Assembly (NCBI GenBank): GCA_964036665.1 | Contig: OZ038532.1 | Span: 10,930,537-10,994,536 of the forward strand | Reading direction: 5' to 3' | DNA length: 64,000 nt | Origin: Gordius sp. MW1 | Taxonomy: Eukaryota > Nematomorpha > Gordioida > Gordea > Gordiidae | Part shown: positions 22,586 through 34,017 of the stretch, one piece after another | Numbering within the stretch: position 1 is the stretch's first letter | Layout of the letters: each line of letters starts with the position of its first letter | The notes under the pieces: generated by a model | The model's database searches: none | What the model was told of the DNA's origin: nothing | Seen by the model: only the letters and a program-made list of their open reading frames with translations | Position numbers and translations under genes: made by a program

Positions 22586-23997
22586 ACCTGAGAATTGGAA
22601 TGCTCTATCTGCTTTTTGAAAATTTTAATGTAAAAGTGCTATTCGGTAGATCTCTATATATTTTATCATAAACTTTCTAAGAAATGTGGAAAAATTTTCT
22701 GGCTTCGCTTTCAAGGTTCTTATTGCGCTTAAATCGCGAATATTAATATTTTTTAAAATTAGTTTGCTCTATCTGCAATTACCCATTCGCAAGCGCTCAT
22801 TTAATCACGTAAATAAATCGTCTGCTTTTATTTAATTCTAATAATATCTCTACAATTAATTTTCACATTGTGGCATGTCAAACATTGATATATTTAGAAC
22901 TAATTCGGATGAAGATGAGTAAAATTAATAAATATATCCATAATTTTTACAATATAAGGGCCTAAATCAAGAAATTGATAATGATGGTTACAAGACAAGA
23001 TCAATGAATGAAACTATGGCTAGGAAAAGAAAATTTTAAAGGGAAAAGAGTATGTTAGTATTAAAGAAAATATGAAAAAGAAGTGTTCAGAAAAGAAATA
23101 TTAAATATTGTACAAATTGCAATTTATATGCTCGCAAAAAATAAATGATTAATAGATGGAAACTCATAAAAGTGCCTGATTCAAAAAAGGCTTGTTTTAT
23201 AGCAAATTTATAGTATGTCTGCCGAGTCAAAGAAGGCAATTAATTTTCCAGAAAAAAATACATACCAATATTATTTTGAACTAAAAAATGTCAGAATAAG
23301 AGTTTGCAATTATTGTATCTGTATACTATTTATATAATAATTAGAAAATTGTCTAAAACTAACATGAATTTAGCTTGGTATAATAATGTCTTTCAATGGG
23401 GTAGAATTTATATGTAAGAAAAATAATATTAATCCCTGTACAAATTGACCCCAGTTAGGATAGAGCTTAATAAAGGATATTAATCATGATTATATTAGAA
23501 ATTTAATTATATACATTTATCAATTCATAAGTTTTTTATGATAAATTTTGCCGCTTACATAGTCCCAATTTACCTTAAAATTGTTTATAATAGTAAAAAA
23601 ATTTAAGTTAATGGAGGAATATAGTTATAATAATAAATAACTAGTTTTATAATCTCATATTTATTTCAATATTTAAGGTTATAAGTAATGATTTTATTTT
23701 TAATTTCTACAAAATCGTAAAACATGCTGTTAAAAATGCAGATAGAGCAAAGTAGCTAAATAAAATCGCAAGAAATTTTGAACTTTGCTCTATCTGAATT
23801 TAAAATAAGTCATTTTTTATTGACAAACATAAAATCCAAATTTTTGGCTAAAATATTACAGATGCTAATAGTCTACACTATCAAACTTAATTTTAAGTCA
23901 TATGAAAAATAAGTTTAGATTTTATAACATTTCAAACTTAAGACTCAATTATCTCAGTTTGGAGTTTTGTGCATATAGAGCATTCCAATTCTCAGGT
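22586..23997. mobile_element. 1.4-kb DNA transposon remnant with 23-bp inverted ends
   Basis: Ends are ACCTGAGAATTGGAATGCTC and its exact complement. GCTCTATCTG motifs recur just inside both ends (about 22769, 23742 reversed, 23787), like subterminal transposase sites. The interior has a short start, MSNIDIFRTNSDEDE, then stop-riddled coding traces with paired Cys (YCTNCN). This suggests a dead copy of an autonomous element rather than a MITE. No target duplication is evident. Superfamily not assigned. Confidence 0.65.
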
Positions 23998-24140
23998 AGC
24001 CATTTGACTGCTGTATTACAGTGGTATTTGATTCGGACATTAAAAGAATTATTATATTAGAATATGCATATTTATAAGTTATTCATAAGGCTAAGTGTCA
24101 CATTATTCTATGAATTTTATAATATTCGATTCGTTCCAAA

Positions 24141-26140
24141 ATGCATTTAGAAAAAGAGATCATTGTTGGGAAAATGAAACTTTATACCTGTATGGTTGCT
24201 GCTATGGGTATGCTCAAGAAGAAGGCCAAAAAGGCTGCACCAAACGTAAAGACTATTTCAATTATTTCCTTGGTTTTTTTATATGGTTTTATTTGGTTAT
24301 TTAAAAACCGGCATAATATAATTCGATCTATATTTGCCGTATATTCATTATTTTATTACAGCAAATATGTATTTATAGAATTAAGCTTGCAAACCATGGT
24401 GGATACTTTGAAACGAGAAAATCTCAGCTATTTCATCGAAAGGAATAACATCACTCATGCTCTACCTATCGGAACGGAGAAAATCACATTATTATTACCC
24501 GCAGAAAAGGCTTTCCAAAATTTAATCGTAAAAAATTGAATAAAACGGCAAATTTTACATAACTATACAAAACTTCCACATTATGATAAAATTATTTAAT
24601 AATTTTGGCTTGCTTTTAATAATTAATTATAATAACAAATGTAATAGAATCGCTCCTTGACCCACGGTCATAGCTTAGAAGATATATACACTGCGCACAC
24701 GTTGCACGGATTAGTCCCAAGGAGTCATATGTTACAAAACCAAATATTTCCTACCAATAGTCCTAGCGTCCCCGATATCAGAATCAATTATTTCACGGTT
24801 TTTTAAAAATATAATTTTCATTTCTATTTGACGTTAATTTGCTTTAAAGTTGTAGGGCTTTACAATTTTTCCAGAAATTTGGTAATTTGGAAAAACAATG
24901 TTTACTAATGCTAAATAATTCTAATAACAACATAGTCATTTGTCTAAAATTTTGTTGAGAAATCATTTAACAAATAACTTTTAGATATTTTACATATACC
25001 TCGTATTTTTTTGAATTATAGCTAAGGAGCTCATCTTTGACTTATCGAATATAAATTATATAAGAGGGCTGTTTAAATACATCATTTCAAAACAAATAAG
25101 TATATTTATTTTATTGCTTATAATATTTTGGTGACCCAGGATGAGGAGGCGCACCCCCAAGTTAAATGGACCGCAAATTGTGTCCCTTTAAATCATGGTT
25201 CAGACATTGAAACAAATCAAGGATTGATCATAAAACTAGATGGAGCATTACCTTTAAAACCCATATATGAAACTGTATACCAGTTCCTAGCCCGAAAACC
25301 CAAATATTCCATCATGCTAAATAGTAATTGATGACTAGTCAATAAAAAAAATCAATAAAAATCGTTTTATTAATTATTATTATTATGATATCTTTAATAT
25401 TGCTTAGAATTGAAGGAGGCAGGTTGTGAAGCAAAGTTGAAAAATTCCAAAGCTCATAACACATATTTCATACCCACTAATAATGCCTTCAAGAAAATCA
25501 ATGGGAAATATGACTTAAATCAAGGGAACAACACTTGTGCTGCACGTAATTTTTTTAATATAAATTTTACGTTTTTAAAATAATTATAAATATATATATT
25601 ATCACTAAATTTTTTAAGTAAGTGGTTAAAAAATAATTTGGGCATTAATGTCTGTTAAAATTTGTATTTTTTTATTTAAATAAAATTTTGTTCACATATT
25701 GCAACGACATTTAATAGGGAAATTATCACAAAAAATATTTGTTGTTTTACTACGCTATCACCACATGGGCGTAGCCAAGGGGTGACAGGGAGGGGCGGCT
25801 GTCCCTAAATCCTAAAATTTGTTGAAATTTATGAAAATTATGGCTAAAATTTCAAAAAATGATTATTTCGCCCCTCCCTCAATCATTATTGCCCCCCCCC
25901 CTTTAATTTCAATTATGGCTTTCATTTTTGCCAATAGTAACCACCAAACACCACATTTTGGGAATATGGATTTGCCCTAATATCTTTGATCATACTAAGA
26001 GCATGGAGGCCCAAGATGACACTCAAGTTGTATTTGATTACATTAAAAGTGGGAGCAATGGAGCAATTATGGTCGAAGGAATCAAAGTTAAAGGAACCAA
26101 AATGACTACTAATGGTCATCTCATATTTATGGTGTGCCCT
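24141..26140 (+). CDS. Fasciclin (FAS1) domain protein, 3' end interrupted
   Basis: Adhesion/extracellular-matrix type protein with at least two FAS1 domains. Phase-consistent exons: about 24141-24527, 24648-24797, 25140-25323, 25408-25545, and 25938 to about 26140 (frame open to 26200). FAS1 signatures are TEKITLLLPAEKAFQNL and HSLEDIYTAHTLHGLVP for the first domain, then NQGLIIKLDGALPLK; AHNTYFIPTNNAFKKING opens the second, which reaches MVEGIKVKGTKMTTNGHLIF. The N-terminus is uncertain: the open frame includes a hydrophobic stretch (ISIISLVFLYGFIWLF) but no clean signal peptide. After TNGHLIFMV the normal domain end is lost, and the sequence passes into transposon-like DNA and then the Helentron. 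An intron before the last exon holds a MITE. It is likely a truncated gene, or one with a transposon-supplied end. Confidence 0.75.
25764..25925. mobile_element. CATGGGCGTAGCC-family MITE in a fasciclin intron
   Basis: It starts ACATGGGCGTAGCCAAGGGG and contains the family's CGCCCCTCCCT and poly-C blocks. The right end (AATTATGGCTTTCAT) is decayed. Its last bases lie close to the polypyrimidine tract and AG used by the final fasciclin exon. A related scrap (AAATCATTATTACCCCCCTG) appears again at 26140-26170. Confidence 0.6.
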
Positions 26141-26180
26141 TCCGTAAATCATTATTACCCCCCTGTCATTTTTAACGGAT

Positions 26181-29100
26181 ACTACAGTAGATGTAGCTGA
26201 CGAGACCCAAATTCGTAAACGCGGAATTTTGGCCGCCAAACAACGCGCTTACCGCGCACGCCTCTCGGCTACCGGTAAGAACACCGACGAAGCTACCAAA
26301 CAACGCGCTTACCGCGCACGCCTCTCGGCTGCCGGTAAGAACACCGACGAAGCTACCAAGAAACGCGCTTACCGCGCACGCCTCTCGGCTGCCGGTAAGA
26401 ACACCGACGAAGCTGCCAAACAACGCGCTTACCGCGCACGCCTCTCGGCTGCCGGTAAGAACACCGACGAAGCTACCAAGAAACGCGCTTACCGCGCACG
26501 CCTCTCGGCCACTTCTGGCGAAGAAACCGGTGAGGCCCCCCCTCGTGAACGCAATCCCGCCCGCCTCCTTACGCCTCGAAGCGAAATAAGTCTTTTAGAC
26601 GAAATTATTGGCGTACCCGAGATATATGAGCTCGCCTCTCGAGAATTTGCTCTAACGTTTACATGTAACGGGTATGGCCACCTTTGTAACGTGTGTGATC
26701 GTTTATGGTTCCATCATGATCTTAGATCTGTCGGTAAAAAGATGGTTTCATTACTTACGACTGAATTTCCCGGCGAAAAGGTATCTTCATTCATGTTATG
26801 TAATACTTGCTATACATCTTTATCTGGTGCTCGGATACCTATTATGTCAAAATCAAATGGTTTTGCTGATCCGCCATACCCAGAGCATTTACCGCCGTTA
26901 GATTGTGTTACAGAAAGGTTGGTATCACCACGGTTACCATTCCTACAAATTCGTCGATTACGCTATCACTATGGCAGTAAACGATTGTTTGGTCAAATTA
27001 TAAATGTACCCGCTGACATTAATTCTATGGTATCGGCATTACCGCGTTCAGTCGCTGACGACTATGCAATAAACGTGCATATAAAAAACATCAATCCTAC
27101 AAAACGTCCCAATTTGTGGGTTACGTAAATAAGAAAGATGTCCGCTTATGGTTAAGTTATTTGATGACAAAGCCTCTCTATAAAGATATCACCATTGATG
27201 CCTCCTTCTTAGAACCTGAGACTAGTATATCAAATGTAACTGCCGGTCAACAGGGTACAATGATAGGGAATGAAGAGCATGAAGTCGAAACACTGCCCAT
27301 CGTCAACGAAGCTGCCGATAATATGACCTGCCAACCGCAAACTATGCTATGGAATGAAGAGCATTATCTTTCTCTCGCACCTGGTCAAAACGCAACTCCA
27401 CTTGGCCTTGCTTTTGACACATATGCAGAAGAGCTATCATTTCCAGGTATATATCTTGGCGAGCCTAGAATTTTCAAAGACGGGGTGCGAGTAACGTCTT
27501 TTACTATGGCCACCAGTGAAATTCGGCGTCAGGATAGACGAGGCGCCGTCCCAGAACATGTTTTGTATATGGCTGCTAAGGTGATGAAATTACGTGTTAC
27601 TGCATCGATGTATGCTACATTCAAAAATGTTTTAAGCGACTCTTGTAGTGTCACACGAAAAATGATCGAGGACGAGGAATATTTCGAAAAATGTTTAGAC
27701 ACAAACTTAGCCTTTCTTAAATCAATACCAAATTCGGTCCATTATTGGTCTAGTCGAAAGAAAGATCTTTTTGCCATGCTTCGCTAGTTAGGCAGGCCCA
27801 CTTTGTTTTTTACTCTTAGTGCTTGCGAATTTGTATGGCCAGATTTGTTACACGTGCTCTATAAATTAAAATATCGTAAACATTACGAAGGCGCCGACAT
27901 AGTCACGGGAATATCCAGTCTCGAGCGAAGTACATTGGTCAATGACGATCCTGTAACTTGTTCCTTGTATTTTGCCAAGTTAGTAGACAAGCTATTATTA
28001 ATACTTAAATCTCCGAAGTGTTCTCCCTTTGGGCGTTACCGTGTACTAGATTACTTCAAACGTGTCGAGTTTCAACACCGCGGTAGTCCACACGCACACA
28101 TATTACTATGGTTAGAGAACGATCCCTTGGAACCGGTCTCCGAGAACATGCCCCGTACCATACAGTGGATCGATACACTAATTAGCATAGATCTGCATAA
28201 ATGGCTCGATGAGAAATTCTCCAAACTGCAAGTTCATAAACATACATTTACGTGCTATAAAAAGATGCGTGGCCATCACGTCTGTCGCTTTGGTATACCA
28301 TTTTGGCCTATGCTCGAAACCCGCATTCTCATGACCATGGCTAAAGAAGATTCGCGCAAAGATCCTCTAACAAAAAAGTACGCAGAGATGAAAGCGGATC
28401 TGGAGTCTCGATGGCAGGTACTTACAAGCTTCGACGGATTCCTCGACTTCCCTCGCACACCAATTATCTCAACGTATTGCGTGCCGGTATACACCGTCCT
28501 ATGTTATTTCTAAAACGAGGCATGGATCAACTATGGAATAATCCTATGAATCCATGGGTATCGATGACGCTTAAATCTAACATGGATATACAATTTATCC
28601 TAGATGAATATTCATGTGCAGCGTACATCGCCGAATACGTGAACAAGGCCGAGCGCGGCCTTAGCTCCCTTCATAGGGATTTAATAAAATTGCGAGAAGA
28701 GTATCCCGATCAAGATTTTTTTGATTGTATGCGTGAACTGGGAACTCGCACCCTTAACGCAATTGAAATGAGTAGCCAAGAAGCAGCATGGTATTTGTTA
28801 CGATTAGGCATGTCGGCATCGAGCCGTAAGATAGTTTACATACCCACGGTTTGGCCACACGATAGGCAACGTGTGGTAAAGAGTCAGTCCCAAATGGATA
28901 CCGAATCTCTTGATCCAGGAGCGACAAATATTTGGCAAGACAGTTTATTCGATCGATACGCGCAAAGACCCGATGCTCTTACCAGCGTTTGCCTAGCCGA
29001 TTTTGTAGCATACTTTTATGTTCGTCAAAATAGCGAGTATGTTAAACGGAAACTTACTCATATTATACGCTACAGACGCTATAATCTAAATAAACTTACG

Positions 29101-31683
29101 GACTACAAACGAGGAATGACGCTTTTGTATATACCATTCCGTAACGAGCGCCTAGATCTATTGAACAATGATAAATATCTTGCAATTTAAGACTCGCACG
29201 AGCGCGAAATTCTCGAGGCGCGAAAACGTTACGAATCAGACGTTGATATAGAACTAACCATGTCCGAATGTCGTCGATTGTATACAGACGAATTACCTAC
29301 CGAACAGCCCGACCGGGAGCGCACTAGAATTGATGATGATACAGCGATGGTAGCCATGTTGGCAGTCGCTGATACTAATGAGGACATTCGTAAATTTGCT
29401 CTGCAAAACACGGCAATCATTCAAAAACGTTCTAACATACTTACCCACGAAGAATATTGTGCACAAGTTCGCTGTGCTACCGGGCGTCAATTGTCTCTGG
29501 TCGAAGAGTTCATACATCGAAAGTGGCCTGGAGGCAATAGTGACCCCATACAGATTTTTCTTACCGGGCCAGCAGGTAGTGGGAAAACCTTTACCCTCAA
29601 ACTGCTGATGGAAACATGTAATCGCTACTCGGAAGGTGTTGCTGGTTATAATGCCTTTGTATCACCGGCTTCCACCGGTATGGCTGCAAGTGCAATAGAT
29701 GGTGTTACCGTCCACTCTGCCTTCCGCATTAAGCAAGTAACTGCAAGCATTGCTGACCATATCTCTAGAGAATCGCTAAATTCGCTTCGCGTCGTTTTCC
29801 GCAGTATAGACACGATATTCATCGATGAAATAAGTATGATAGGTGCAGACATGTTAACTAAAATCAATACTAGACTACAGCAATTCACCTCCAACAATGA
29901 CACATTCTTTGGTGAAATGAATATTGTATTTTGTGGCGATTTACGGCAACTGCCACCATTTAGACAAACTCCGATTTATAAGCACCCACGCCATACCCTT
30001 ACAGGTCCAATTCTCTGGCGGTCTTTGGCTTATTATCCGCTTACGGATATTATGCGTCAAACAGAAAAAACATTTTCCGATATCCTAACAAAAGTGGGGG
30101 ATGGGCAGGCCTTAAGTTTAGAGGGAAAAACCTTATTGAAAGGCGATTTGTTGCTAACAATGCTATATCCCCTGCTGATACGGCCATAAGAATTTTTTAC
30201 ATGACTGCAGACGTTGATAAGTTTAATCGGAGCGCGGTTGCAGGTGGAGTGGTACACCAAGCCCTTGATGTTTACTCCGGGCATACAAGTGCGTCTCAAT
30301 TGGAGAGTGCCAAACATAAAGTCGCCAGAATGAAATTAGACGAAACGGGTACTCTCCCGAGCTCTCTTATATTACTGCTAAATAAACCATACATGATACG
30401 CACTAATGTAGATGTGAAAGATGGCCTTGTTAATGGCACGATCGGGATTTTACAATACATTGAAGCGTCAGATGATAACAATGTAATTAGACTTTGGCTT
30501 CAGTTTCCTCCCAAATCTCGTGTCGGCTTAATAGCTAACATCAAGTACGGCCCATATATTAAGGAGCATCCATATTTACAAAAATCATGGGTGCCGATAC
30601 GTCAACGAACCGCTCATATTAATTTAAAGAGCACTGTGCGCTGGAAACGAACTCAATTTCCCTTGGTCGAAGCTAGCGCAATTACTGTACACAAAGCACA
30701 AGGTAGCTCGTACGATAGGGTTATCTACGATTACAATAGGAGCCACGAACATCAGCTTGTTTACGTTGCGCTCTCTCGTGCTACGAGTCTCGCTGGTTTA
30801 ACCATGACAAACGTGTGTGACGATCACGAATTTTACCACGCACGCGGTAAACCTAATACTGTCTTAATGGCCGAAATATCAAGATTAGAAACGAACCCTT
30901 TGCACTTGTTATCCGATGAATGCGCCGCTTTCTTGGCCCCTATCGGTTCCGAGGATTTATCGCTCTTAACTTTCAACGTAAACGTCATCAGGAAGATGTC
31001 AAGGTGCGGCCTTTGCTTCTGACGGCTAATATTCTGGCGTTTTGCGAAACCTGGCTTGACGATCACGACCGTGTCGATCTACCGAACTATACGTGTATTA
31101 AACAATTTAAAAGGTCCACAATTCGGGCTGGTGGTGTTGCTATTTATACGAAAAACAGTTGTACTCTGGCATATACGCCCCACGAACTGCTTAAGTACAA
31201 CAAGAACACACAAACGCTAGACCCAAGTTTGGACACAAATGCTTTGTGCGGGACATATGTGCCATAGAATGCACGATCCGAGGGGAACCGGTTTTATTAA
31301 TAACGGTTTATGTTTCGCACAGTAGATCGCACGTCAATATTCGCGAATTTTTCGAAATCTATTTATTGCCATACACCGCTCGTGTACTCGGGGTAACAAC
31401 TGATACGCGTACCAGCCGATATCACAATATACCTATTATATTATCCGGGGATTTTAATGTGGATCTTAGCGATATAGCCAATGAAAGCTTTCTTATTTTC
31501 ATGGAATCAACGTTTGGCCTGCGATTGCATTCGCCGAGGACTCCCACTACAAGGGGTGGCGCGTGTCTTGATGGTGTTTTCGCTCGCAACACCGTACCCT
31601 TAGTTAGCAAGTCTTATATCAGCTACTTTAGCTATCATCGTCCAATCTTTAGTATTACCGGTCCCTCCGAGGGAAGCCTCTAA
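26181..31683 (+). pseudogene. Helentron Rep-helicase-endonuclease reading frame, multiply broken
   Basis: The encoded protein nicks and unwinds DNA for rolling-circle transposition. Visible parts are the repeat N-terminus (26247-26510); a zinc finger with CNVCDRLWF and LCNTCYTSL; Rep with FFTLSACEFVWPDLLHVLY; the HUH motif HRGSPHAH (about 28075-28102) and the tyrosine motif YIAEYVNK (about 28620-28650); helicase Walker A GPAGSGKT (about 29562-29590), Walker B IFIDEISM, FCGDLRQLPP and VHKAQGSSYD; and endonuclease with FCETWLDDHDRVD and SGDFNVDL. Compared with the other copy, it has frameshifts near 27085, 28450 (10-nt loss), 30126, 30981 (10-nt loss) and 31252, and stops at 27785-27787 (CAG to TAG) and 29188-29190 (TAT to TAA). 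The catalytic tyrosines are intact, but the protein cannot be made. Confidence 0.9.
26247..26512 (+). repeat. 60-bp coding tandem repeat (20-residue basic units)
   Basis: About 4.5 units of exactly 60 bp encode TKKRAYRARLSAAGKNTDEA-type repeats. Units differ at only a few positions and are far more GC-rich than the surroundings. The right Helentron copy carries at least six more units at 63597-64000. The repeat is in frame with the Rep protein. Confidence 0.92.
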
Positions 31684-31915
31684 GTTCTTTCCGATCTCGT
31701 AAGTATACTTGCATTATGCATTCAGATTTAAATTTTTTTTTTATTAATAAGTAAATATTTCTAAATTTTAATTCCCTTTTCAAATTAAATTAATTTCAAG
31801 AAAATAAAATACCACCCCCATTAGGTAACTTGATATCTTACCAATTTATTTTTAAACTCTTTTACCATAATAACAGGTTAATTGACCTAAGACAATAGGA
31901 ATAAACAGATGCTAG

Positions 31916-31968
31916 AGAATTTGGACACAAATGCTTTGTGCGGGGACATGTGTGCCATAAAATGCACT
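31916..31968 (+). pseudogene. Helentron endonuclease fragment fused to KLHL10 scrap
   Basis: TTGGACACAAATGCTTTGTG and the following bases match the Helentron frame around LDTNALCGD (31228-31270). The match ends abruptly, and KLHL10 intron/exon sequence begins at about 31970. The piece at 33690-33895 stops where this one starts. Confidence 0.75.
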
Positions 31969-31969
31969 T

Positions 31970-32233
31970 ATTAATTGGATGTGTACTTGTAATTCATACG
32001 CAAAGTAGGATTTTGCAGCAATAGGAAAAATCCCGTATTAAGCCACAAATTCATAAGTCGTCTTAGCATTTCAAATTCTAATCTAGGTACGATCAGAGCC
32101 AAAATCAATGGACCCCATTTTGTCCCATGCATTATAAGCGCAAAGACGCTAGCGCGACCGTTTTGGGAGATCGAATATACATTGTGGGTGGTTTTAATGG
32201 AAGCTCGTACTTGATTACGGCCAAGAGATACAA
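31970..32233 (+). pseudogene. KLHL10 intron-6/exon-7 fragment lacking one kelch repeat
   Basis: This matches the left-arm KLHL10 sequence from about 50949 through exon 7 (about 51170), then jumps from one GGTGGTTTTAATGGA motif to the next about 141 bp later (51305). Exactly one kelch repeat is therefore missing. The frame stays open: MHYKRKDASATVLGDRIYIV, then GGFNGSSYLITAKRYNPD. Similarity ends at ATCCCGATAG (about 32243), where the zinc-knuckle candidate begins. Confidence 0.85.
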
Positions 32234-33195
32234 TCCCGATAGTTCGGAAAATATTGAACATGTGGTTGTCGAGGAAGAGAAGGATCTAGAGTTACTTGGA
32301 AAGGGCATTAAAATGAAGGAAACCTATCAAAACAAACCCAACGACTGTTGGACCAAATACTTGATAAAAAGGTTATTAATTGCTAAATTTTTGCCAAACC
32401 TATTTTCGTCATTCATGTTTCTTATAGGCTATAATTAAATATTATTAAAATATTTGCATTAAATATAGTGTTTTTAATCCATTAAATTTTGTAACTTATT
32501 TTCGAACATTGAATTGTAAAATAAAATTATTATGGTTAACATATAATAAATAGTATATGCACTAAAAACGTTGCGTAGAACAAGCTCTTGGAAGTTTGAA
32601 ATTGATGTAAAAAGAATTAGGTAGGGTTACCAATGCTTCTTCAAAATATTAGAAATCTAACTCTTATCATTTGAAGCAAAAATTTTTTTATTTGTATCTT
32701 TTGTCGTTTTAAGTGAATGATAAATATCCCGCTATAATAATAATTTTATTTAAGTTTTTTCATAAAATTTCATACGTTGGACGACATGAATATAGGTGTA
32801 TGGAATATCATGAAATAAAAGGTAGGAATTTATTAATTTTTATTCTTATATTATCTGACCCTAAATTTTTATATTTAGGTACTAAATGTGATATTTGTAA
32901 AAGGTGGAACCACATCACGGACGAGTGCTATTATTATAAAAATGTTCTAGAAGTTGGTGTCGTATGTTATGTATGTAATGAAAGAGGGACGCACGAGTGG
33001 ATGGACTGTGCGTGGAAAAACAACGATGAAAAACCAGCGTACATCAAACGGGAATGGATTTGGGCTCGAGTATTGGATGGCGAAAAACGCCGACGCTTTA
33101 AGGAAGTGGGTACTCAAATCGAATGGAATACAAGAATACTAAAAGTACAAATCGTGAATCCATTACAGAGCGATGTCCCTTCCCAAAAACCTTGA
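32127..33195 (+). CDS. Candidate chimeric kelch / CCHC zinc-knuckle protein
   Basis: Three phase-consistent exons (32127-32371, 32796-32821, 32879-33195; GT..AG introns of 424 and 57 bp) join to 195 codons plus stop. The first about 38 residues come from the KLHL10 fragment. An unrecognised acidic/charged part with KDLELLGKGIKMKETYQNKP follows. Two zinc knuckles come next: C94-x2-C97-x4-H102-x4-C107 (CDICKRWNHITDEC) and C120-x2-C123-x5-H129-x4-C134 (CYVCNERGTHEWMDC). A basic C-terminal tail completes it. CCHC knuckles usually bind single-stranded nucleic acid. The 3' exons look like an older gene; the 5' kelch part looks newly attached. The start at 32127 is only the first ATG in the fused frame, and a real upstream exon could exist instead. 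Expression is unknown. Confidence 0.5.
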
Positions 33196-33689
33196 TCTCC
33201 TCTGTACCCAATTAAATTATTAATTCCTATGCAATTTATTATTGTATTTATCGCACTTGTACAATATTATATTAATAATGCAATAAAATATAAAACAATA
33301 TATAATTATAAATAATAAAATAAAATGGGCGAATTAACAAAAATGTTAAATATTGTTAAAATTAATTCAATAGAAAAAATATTAAATAAGAATTCTTATT
33401 CATTAAGATTTTAAGGATTTAAAAGATTTAGTGTTGAAAAATCCTATCGCTAAATAAGGGATATATAACTACGAAGCATGAATCTACTACAATTGCTTGG
33501 GTCACCTAAATGTTTTTAGACAAAAAATTTACAATTCACCATAAGTTTGTTAAAGATTTAGAGAAATATTAAGCTGCACAAACTGAACCTCTCTATTTCG
33601 AAGAGGCAAAGTGAGAGACATCTAGAAATATCAGAAATACATGGGTTGCTGACCAAACAGCAGGCAAATTTGACCATTTTTTATTTAAT

Positions 33690-33898
33690 ATTAATGAAAC
33701 CTGGTTGGACGATCACGACCGTGTCGACTTACCCAACTACAAGTGTATTAAACAATTTAAACGATCCACAATTCGGGCTGGTGGTGTTGTTGCTATTTAT
33801 GCGAAAAACGGTTGTACTCTAGCATGTATGCCCCACGAACTGTTTAAGTACAACAGGAATACACAAACGCTACACTCAAATTTCGACACAAAGACTTT
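33690..33898 (+). pseudogene. Helentron endonuclease fragment
   Basis: Encodes ETWLDDHDRVDLPNYKC through HELFKYNRNTQTL, matching the endonuclease of both Helentrons, with several substitutions and one inserted codon. It ends at the DTK/DTN position where the 31916 fragment begins. Confidence 0.85.
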
Positions 33899-34017
33899 TA
33901 AAAAACCTGCTATGCAAATTTTTTTTATATTTGTATACTTGCATGTTTCTATACCCCAAATAGTTTAAAATAATGATTTAATAAATAGGGGTATGTAGGA
34001 TGCGTTAACGTAGGAAC

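Larger units (their letters stand above)
26175..31848 (+). mobile_element. Helentron (Rep-helicase-endonuclease rolling-circle transposon), left copy
   Basis: A full-length-looking autonomous Helentron inserted just after the fasciclin coding region. The order is basic 20-residue repeats, Cys-rich zinc finger, Helitron-like Rep, PIF1-type helicase, AP-type endonuclease. The endonuclease marks it as Helentron rather than plant-type Helitron. The 3' boundary (about 31848, ending near GATATCTTACCAATTT) is inferred from where similarity to the copy at 58.3-64 kb stops. The 5' boundary cannot be fixed because the other copy leaves the window. Confidence 0.88.
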
